Shown piece by piece: positions 59,064-64,000 of a DNA stretch of 64,000 nt. The position numbers and the translations under genes were made by a program. Where the stretch lies: the NCBI RefSeq assembly GCF_032926325.1, contig NZ_CP136709.1, positions 1,941,501 through 2,005,500 of the forward strand. The letters run 5' to 3'. Numbering within the stretch: position 1 is the first letter of the stretch; each line of letters opens with the position of its first letter. The stretch is from Aestuariibaculum lutulentum. GTDB taxonomy: Bacteria; Bacteroidota; Bacteroidia; Flavobacteriales; Flavobacteriaceae. A model generated the notes under the pieces. The model was not told where the DNA came from and ran no database searches. It saw only the letters and a list, made by a program, of their open reading frames with translations.

Positions 59064-59880
59064 TTCCTCTTCCGCTTATTAAATTGTTTATTTCTTCTTT
59101 ATCGGTGTTTTCTATAATATAAACATGTTCGATATTGGTCATATCGTTGAATAACTTCACGTTAATTTCATAAAAGTTTTCAGCAGCATCTAACTTAAAA
59201 TTATCAACAACACCCACAGGAATTCCTTTAGGGAAAATAGAAGACATTCCAGTTGTTACAATAGTGTCGCCTTTTTTAACAGGCGCTATTTTTTGAATGT
59301 CGATTAGCTGTGCAAAAGCAGGATTTTTACCATTCCAGGTTAATGAGCCATAGTGATTTGTTTTCTTTAATTGCGCACTAATTTTTATTGTGGTATTTAA
59401 TACTGAAATTACTGTAGCATAATTTCGGCTGGTTTTGTTAACCACACCTATTATACCTTTCGATGAAATAACACCAAAATCTTCATGAATACTATCTTTA
59501 GAGCCTTTGTTGATTAGAAGCATATTGTCGGTTGACGAATAATTGTTTCTAATAATATTAGCAGTTCTAAATTTATAAATATCCTGCGTGTCTAAAGTGT
59601 CTATAAAAACAGAATCAGCTTTGGTATTTGAATTATATAGTAAGTTTTTTAGATAGTTGTTTTCTTCAGCTAAAATCTCGTTTTGCGATTTTAAATTGAA
59701 ATAGCCATTAATATTACTTACCGAATTGTAAACGCCACCTGTTAAAAAGTTTGCCGAATTTATAAACTTACTTTTGTGATACGAATGCGACTGAATTGTA
59801 AAAAACAAGGAAATACCAAACAGCAACAAGAACAACAAGAAGTTTTTGTTTCTTATTATGAAATTAATAATCTGTTGCAT
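59056..59880 (-). CDS. mreC: Rod-shape-determining protein MreC
   Basis: A 274-residue protein with one N-terminal membrane helix (FLLFLLLFGISLFFTIQ near 14-30), a short coiled coil (SQNEILAEENNYLKNLLYNS) and the periplasmic beta-rich MreC domain (TANIIRNNYSSTDNMLLINKGSKDSI, GVVNKTSRNYATVISVLN, VKKGDTIVTTGMSSIFPKGIPVGVV). It links MreB filaments to the wall synthases in the periplasm. It lies 11 bases after mreB. Confidence 0.94.
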   Translation of the reverse strand: MQQIINFIIRNKNFLLFLLLFGISLFFTIQSHSYHKSKFINSANFLTGGVYNSVSNINGYFNLKSQNEILAEENNYLKNLLYNSNTKADSVFIDTLDTQDIYKFRTANIIRNNYSSTDNMLLINKGSKDSIHEDFGVISSKGIIGVVNKTSRNYATVISVLNTTIKISAQLKKTNHYGSLTWNGKNPAFAQLIDIQKIAPVKKGDTIVTTGMSSIFPKGIPVGVVDNFKLDAAENFYEINVKLFNDMTNIEHVYIIENTDKEEINNLISGRGNE

Positions 59881-59891
59881 GTTTTATACGC

Positions 59892-60920
59892 CTATTTAAT
59901 CAGTACACTTTTGTATTTAGGTAAATTTTTAAGTGTAATGCCTGTACCTCTTACTACGGCTCTTAAAGGATCTTCTGCGATATAAACCGGTAAATCTGTT
60001 TTTAAAGATAAACGTTTGTCTAAACCTCTAAGCATAGAACCACCACCGGCAAGATAAATACCAGTATTGTAAATATCGGCAGCTAATTCGGGCGGGGTTT
60101 GCGATAAGGTTTCCATAACCGCATCTTCAATTCGTAAAATAGATTTATCAAGGGCTTTAGCAATTTCACGGTGTGATATAGAAACCTGTTTAGGTTTTCC
60201 TGTTAATAAATCACGACCCTGAACGCTCATATCGTCTGGTGGCAACTCTAAATCTTCGGTTGCTGCACCAATTTGAATTTTAATTTTTTCAGCAGTACGC
60301 TCACCAACATATAAGTTGTGTTGTGTACGCATGTAGTAAACAATATCGTTTGTAAATACGTCTCCCGCAATTTTTACCGATTTGTCACATACAATACCTC
60401 CTAAGGCAATAACGGCGATTTCGGTAGTACCACCACCTATATCTACAATCATATTTCCTTTAGGTTGCATAATATCTACACCAATACCAATTGCCGCAGC
60501 CATTGGTTCGTGAATTAAGTAAACCTCTTTACCATTTACGCGCTCGGCACTTTCTTTAACGGCACGCATCTCAACCTCTGTAATTCCTGAAGGAATACAA
60601 ACCACCATACGTAAAGCAGGCGTGAAGAACTTCTTTTTTAATGCCGGTATGTTTCTAATAAACATACTAATCATTTGTTCTGAAGCGTCGAAATCTGCAA
60701 TAACCCCGTCTTTTAACGGACGAATGGTTTTAATGTTCTCATGGGTTTTTCCCTGCATTAAACTGGCTTCCTGTCCGACGGCAATAATTTTACCTGATAC
60801 TCTATCGCGAGCAACGATAGAAGGAGCATCAACAACAACTTTGTCGTTGTGAATAATTAAGGTGTTGGCAGTACCTAAATCTATTGCGATTTCTTCGGTT
60901 AGGAAGTCAAAAAATCCCAT
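59892..60920 (-). CDS. mreB: Actin-like cell shape protein MreB
   Basis: A 342-residue actin homologue that forms membrane-bound filaments guiding side-wall growth. Nucleotide-binding motifs: IAIDLGTANTLIIH near 11-24 (phosphate 1), MIVDIGGGTTEIAVIAL near 157-173 (phosphate 2) and TGIYLAGGGSMLRGLDKRL near 284-302 (adenosine). The start is the ATG giving MGFFDFLTEEIAIDLG; a TTG two codons upstream is less likely. It heads the operon mreB-mreC-mreD-pbp2-rodA-deformylase. A TAnnTTTA-like element (60967-60960, minus) is a possible promoter. Confidence 0.96.
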   Translation of the reverse strand: MGFFDFLTEEIAIDLGTANTLIIHNDKVVVDAPSIVARDRVSGKIIAVGQEASLMQGKTHENIKTIRPLKDGVIADFDASEQMISMFIRNIPALKKKFFTPALRMVVCIPSGITEVEMRAVKESAERVNGKEVYLIHEPMAAAIGIGVDIMQPKGNMIVDIGGGTTEIAVIALGGIVCDKSVKIAGDVFTNDIVYYMRTQHNLYVGERTAEKIKIQIGAATEDLELPPDDMSVQGRDLLTGKPKQVSISHREIAKALDKSILRIEDAVMETLSQTPPELAADIYNTGIYLAGGGSMLRGLDKRLSLKTDLPVYIAEDPLRAVVRGTGITLKNLPKYKSVLIK

Positions 60921-60983
60921 GGGCAATTAAATAATTTTTGAGGTTTAAAACGTTTCTCGTAAATGTAGTAAAAGTTAATAAAT

Positions 60984-61078
60984 ATATTAAGGTTTAAATG
61001 CCTACAAATTTTAATAAATTCGTACTTAGTGTAGTTATACGAGATTTATCAAGCTTTAGACTATTTAAACCTTAATAT
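60984..61078. repeat. 16-bp inverted repeat between purH and mreB
   Basis: ATATTAAGGTTTAAAT (60984-60999) and ATTTAAACCTTAATAT (61063-61078) are perfect inverted arms around 63 bases, lying 10 bases after the purH stop and 17 bases upstream of the possible mreB -7 element. No T-tract follows in either direction, so it does not look like a simple terminator. It may be a regulator-binding pair, an mRNA stem, or the ends of a small decayed element. Confidence 0.65.
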
Positions 61079-61088
61079 TTGTGTGTTT

Positions 61089-62621
61089 TTAGTGTTTAAA
61101 GTGACGTGTTCCTGTAAATACCATAGCCACATCGTTATCGTTACAGTAATCGATGCTTAATTGGTCTTTAATAGAACCACCTGGTTGAATAACCGCTTTA
61201 ATACCTGCTTTGTTTGCAATCTCTACACAATCAGGGAATGGGAAAAATGCATCACTTGCCATTACCGCACCATTTAAATCAAAGTTAAATGAGTTTGCTT
61301 TGTGAATTGCTTGCTCTAGAGCGTCAACACGGCTTGTTTGTCCAGTTCCACCAGCACATAATTGTTTGTTTTTAACTAAAATGATGGTGTTAGATTTTGT
61401 GTGCTTACAAATTTTTGAAGCAAAGATTAAATCTTCTAACTCGGCTTGAGAAGGCTTGTTGTTAGTCACGTAAGTTAAACCTTCAATAGTATCTGTTACA
61501 TTGTTTCTGTCTTGAACAAGAATTCCGTTTAAACAACTTCTAACGTTTGTTTGAGGTAATTCTACATCATTTAAAACAAGGATAATTCTGTTCTTTTTGC
61601 TTTTTAAGATTTCTACAGCTTCGTCTTCGTAAGCTGGGGCGATAATTACTTCACAGAATAAACTGTTGATTTCTTCAGCAGTTGCTTTATCAATAGCCGT
61701 GTTGCTGATTAAAACTCCACCAAAGGCAGAAACAGGATCTCCGGCTAAAGCATCAACGTAAGCCTGGTGAATCGTTTCGCTTTGAGCAAAACCACAAGCA
61801 TTGTTGTGTTTTAAGATAGCGAATGTAGGTGCTTCACCTTTAAATTCGTTAATTAAGTTAACGGCAGCATCAACATCTAATAGGTTGTTGTAGCTTAATT
61901 CTTTTCCGTTAAGTTTGGTAAACATCGCGTCGAAATCTCCGAAGAACGATCCTTTTTGGTGTGGGTTTTCTCCGTAACGTAAAGCTTTACCGTTAGTTTC
62001 GCTAATTTTTAAAACTACTTCTTCATTGTTTTGGTTGAAGTAGTTGAAGATAGCAGAATCGTAGTGCGATGATACGTTGAAGGCTTTTGTAGCAAAACGT
62101 TTTCTGTCTTCTAATGAAATGCTTCCGTTGTTTTTAGAAATGATTTCTAAGAATTCAGCATAATCATCAACTGAAGCTACACAGGTAACATCTGCAAAGT
62201 TTTTAGCAGCCGCACGAATTAACGAAATTCCACCTATATCGATTTTTTCAATAATATCTTGTTCGCTAGCGCCTGAAGCAACTGTTTTTTCAAACGGGTA
62301 TAAATCAACAATAACGACATCGATTTGAGGGATTTCGAAATCCGCCAATTCTTTAACGTCACTTTCATTATTTTGTCTGTTTAAAATACCACCAAATACT
62401 TTTGGGTGTAATGTTTTTACACGACCACCAAGAATAGATGGGTAAGATGTAATTTCTTCAACAGGAACGACGTCGATACCTAAGTCGTTAATGAATGTTT
62501 GAGTTCCTCCAGTAGAGTAGATGGTTACACCTTGTTCGTTTAGTTTTTTTACGATTGGCTCTAAACCGTCTTTACTAAATACTGAAATTAATGCTGATTT
62601 TACTGTTTTTTCGTTGCTCAT
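61089..62621 (-). CDS. purH: Bifunctional AICAR transformylase / IMP cyclohydrolase
   Basis: A 510-residue enzyme performing the last two steps of IMP synthesis. The N-terminal MGS-like cyclohydrolase domain (about 1-190) shows ALISVFSKDGLEPIVKKL, YSTGGTQTFI, EITSYPSILGGRVKTLHPKVFGGIL and IDIGGISLIRAAAKN. The C-terminal transformylase part has LRYGENPHQKGSFFGDF, ILKHNNACGFA (with the catalytic Lys-His pair), and ASDAFFPFPDCVE. Length fits. It lies upstream of the mre operon on the same strand, about 170 bases away. Confidence 0.97.
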   Translation of the reverse strand: MSNEKTVKSALISVFSKDGLEPIVKKLNEQGVTIYSTGGTQTFINDLGIDVVPVEEITSYPSILGGRVKTLHPKVFGGILNRQNNESDVKELADFEIPQIDVVIVDLYPFEKTVASGASEQDIIEKIDIGGISLIRAAAKNFADVTCVASVDDYAEFLEIISKNNGSISLEDRKRFATKAFNVSSHYDSAIFNYFNQNNEEVVLKISETNGKALRYGENPHQKGSFFGDFDAMFTKLNGKELSYNNLLDVDAAVNLINEFKGEAPTFAILKHNNACGFAQSETIHQAYVDALAGDPVSAFGGVLISNTAIDKATAEEINSLFCEVIIAPAYEDEAVEILKSKKNRIILVLNDVELPQTNVRSCLNGILVQDRNNVTDTIEGLTYVTNNKPSQAELEDLIFASKICKHTKSNTIILVKNKQLCAGGTGQTSRVDALEQAIHKANSFNFDLNGAVMASDAFFPFPDCVEIANKAGIKAVIQPGGSIKDQLSIDYCNDNDVAMVFTGTRHFKH

Positions 62622-62644
62622 TTTTCTAAACTAGTTATAAAGTG

Positions 62645-62652
62645 CAAAAGTA
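62645..62652 (-). promoter_or_regulatory. -7 element of purH
   Basis: TACTTTTG on the minus strand, perfect TAnnTTTG match, 23 bases before the purH ATG. Confidence 0.5.
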
Positions 62653-62778
62653 GTTATTTTTTGCTCAAAAACAGACTTAGAAATGTTGAAAAAACACGGA
62701 GAATTTTTTGCTTTAAAATTGGGTGAAAAACACTTGTTAATTAAGCTAAAAATGCAAGCTTTTGAAGCTGAAATTTGA

Positions 62779-63234
62779 CTATAAAATGGATGCCACCTGA
62801 GCGCAAACAAATTCTAAAAAGCGTTCGTCGGCTTCGGTAAACGGGTCAGGGGTGTTAGAGTCAATGTCGATTTGCCCAATATTTTCACCATTAACAAAAA
62901 CAGGGATTACGATTTCAGCCTTTACAGTAATGCTACAAGCTATGTAGTTGTCTTGAGCCGTAACATCTGGAACTACAAAATTTTGGTTGCTTACAGCTAC
63001 TTGTCCGCAAATGCCTTTTCCAAACGGAATAATTGTGTGGTCGGTTGGTTCGCCAACATAAGGACCAAGTTTTAATTCTTCTTTATCACCGTTTCTAAAA
63101 TAAAATCCAACCCAATTGTAATAACTAACATTTGCTTCTAAAATTTCGCAAATATTTAAAAGACGCTCGTCTACCGATTTAGACGTATTTGCGATTATAG
63201 TTTCTACTTGAGGTTTTAGGGTTTCAAAAATCAT
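62779..63234 (-). CDS. GAF-domain free methionine-R-sulfoxide reductase-like protein
   Basis: A 151-residue single GAF domain with strong similarity to fRMsr (YebR/MsrC): YYNWVGFYFRNGDKEELKLGPYVG, IPFGKGICGQVAVSNQ, DNYIACSITVKAEIVIPVFVNGENIGQIDIDS. Of the three Cys used by E. coli fRMsr (84, 94, 118), the GICG and YIAC Cys are kept, while the first is replaced by a His in TDHTIIPFG. It probably reduces free methionine-R-sulfoxide with a reduced set of Cys. It is a single gene with its own promoter. Confidence 0.85.
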   Translation of the reverse strand: MIFETLKPQVETIIANTSKSVDERLLNICEILEANVSYYNWVGFYFRNGDKEELKLGPYVGEPTDHTIIPFGKGICGQVAVSNQNFVVPDVTAQDNYIACSITVKAEIVIPVFVNGENIGQIDIDSNTPDPFTEADERFLEFVCAQVASIL

Positions 63235-63250
63235 AATTCAAAAGTTTTAG

Positions 63251-63258
63251 CAAAAGTA
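63251..63258 (-). promoter_or_regulatory. -7 element of the GAF-domain gene
   Basis: TACTTTTG on the minus strand, perfect TAnnTTTG match, 16 bases before the ATG. Confidence 0.5.
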
Positions 63259-63311
63259 TTTAAAAAGCTGTAATTTCGAAATTCAGTTAAAAGGAATTTT
63301 AACGTTATCAT

Positions 63312-63863
63312 TTGAAAGCACTTCTAGTAAAATACAAACTCGTTATTAAATTTATACTGACCTTTTTGTCAGTTTATTTGATGTTGTCGTTAGGGTATAA
63401 GTTTTACTTACAATTTTCAGACGGTTCCTTGTATTATCCGGATTATATAACGCATTTAGTGGCTTTGCAATGTCAGGATTTGTTACAGGTTTTAGGGTAT
63501 CATGTAGAAATGATTCCACATCCAAACGAACCTTCTATTAAAGTTTTGTTGAATGGCAGTTATATTTCGAGAATTATTGAAGGTTGTAATGCCTTTAGTG
63601 TGATTATTCTGTTCGTATCATTTATTGCTGCCTTTGCATCAGATTTAAAAACCACTTTTATCTACATGTTATTTGGAAGTGTTTTAATTTATGTGGTGAA
63701 TCTTGTTCGAATTGTTATCATTAATTTAGGGTTGTATTACTATCCAAAGTATGAAGCTGTATTACATGAAGTTATATTTCCCGTGATTATTTATGGTATG
63801 ATGTTTTTACTTTGGGTATTTTGGGTGAATCGGTTTTCAAAAATAGAACATGTAAATGCCTAA
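63312..63863 (+). CDS. xrtF: Exosortase family protein XrtF
   Basis: A 183-residue polytopic membrane protein with the exosortase/archaeosortase catalytic residues Cys92 (EGCNAFSVIILF), Arg133 (NLVRIVIINLG) and His152 (LHEVIFP). XrtF is the short flavobacterial exosortase, predicted to cleave and anchor proteins bearing a C-terminal sorting signal. The start is TTG, giving MKALLVKYKLVIKF; no ATG fits before the first helix. It overlaps the next gene by 8 bases. No target protein is in the window. Confidence 0.9.
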   Translation: MKALLVKYKLVIKFILTFLSVYLMLSLGYKFYLQFSDGSLYYPDYITHLVALQCQDLLQVLGYHVEMIPHPNEPSIKVLLNGSYISRIIEGCNAFSVIILFVSFIAAFASDLKTTFIYMLFGSVLIYVVNLVRIVIINLGLYYYPKYEAVLHEVIFPVIIYGMMFLLWVFWVNRFSKIEHVNA

Positions 63864-64000
63864 AGCTTTAACTTACATATTGCTTGCTGTTTTATTTGGA
63901 TTGTTGATTCTAATCCGCGCTTACGAAGGTAATTTGTTTTATGACCCGTATCTTACGTTTTTTAAAAATGACTATTTATACATCGATAGCCCAAGGCGTG
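63856..64000 (+). CDS. Exosortase F system-associated protein (cut by window edge)
   Basis: The first 48 codons of a gene that runs off the right edge. It begins MPKALTYILLAVLFGLLILIRA, a membrane helix, followed by YEGNLFYDPYLTFFKNDYL, the typical start of the XrtF-associated membrane protein. Its ATG lies inside the last codons of xrtF (8-base overlap), so translation is probably coupled. Its role in the sorting system is unknown. Confidence 0.82.
   Translation, partial: MPKALTYILLAVLFGLLILIRAYEGNLFYDPYLTFFKNDYLYIDSPRR

Overview
This window comes from an AT-rich genome of the Flavobacteriaceae (phylum Bacteroidota), probably a marine or polysaccharide-degrading member. The evidence is: gliding-motility genes gldA, gldB and gldC; an XrtF-type exosortase; promoters built on the Bacteroidota -7 element TAnnTTTG in place of a sigma70 -10 box; little use of Shine-Dalgarno sites; several TTG starts; and a polysaccharide-utilisation gene pair (GH88 plus DUF2264) at the left edge. 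No tRNA, rRNA, CRISPR array, insertion sequence or prophage was seen. The content is mostly core metabolism, so the interest lies in regulation and in altered versions of core proteins.

Layout. 1-1377: end of a polysaccharide-degradation locus. 1529-11758: an Rrf2-type regulator, then a co-directional assimilatory sulfur operon (DUF2061, cysH, cysD, cysN, sulfite reductase fused to HEPN, two siroheme genes, ferredoxin-NADP reductase, cysE, cysM). 11811-17213: SAM-I riboswitch, methionine synthase split into two genes, metF. 17341-19188: lipid A deacylase-like protein and a GIN-domain lipoprotein. 19174-23520 (minus): ackA, pta, gldA. 23668-27802: aromatic amino acid operon (pheA, aminotransferase, tyrA, DAHP synthase/chorismate mutase), preceded by an aromatic-rich leader peptide and an intrinsic terminator. 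27928-32056: poorly characterised secreted proteins. 32145-41714: rsgA, dtd, two DUF3857/transglutaminase proteins, mazG, aroA, queA, rlmN. 41762-46138: polyprenyl synthase, then a minus-strand ATP-grasp/alpha-E/transglutaminase module. 46522-48967: ECF sigma operon. 49002-54683: DUF4386, dnaG, orphan response regulator, nadE, gldBC. 54685-60920 (minus): elongasome operon mreB-mreC-mreD-pbp2-rodA with an exported peptide deformylase-like protein. 61089-63234 (minus): purH and a GAF-type methionine sulfoxide reductase. 63312-64000: xrtF and its partner.

How the genes work together. The sulfur operon takes sulfate to sulfide and cysteine and makes the siroheme and reducing power that sulfite reductase needs. 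The next unit uses homocysteine and folate to make methionine under SAM control. The pheA operon makes Phe and Tyr and appears to be controlled by ribosome stalling on Phe/Tyr/Trp codons. That attenuator is the strongest under-described system I found. Other notable items are a primase without its zinc ligands, a response regulator with Glu at the phospho-acceptor site, a lipobox-bearing peptide deformylase, a polyglutamine-tailed transglutaminase, several precise palindromes at promoters, and two diverged copies of a GCGTTA...TAACGC repeat.
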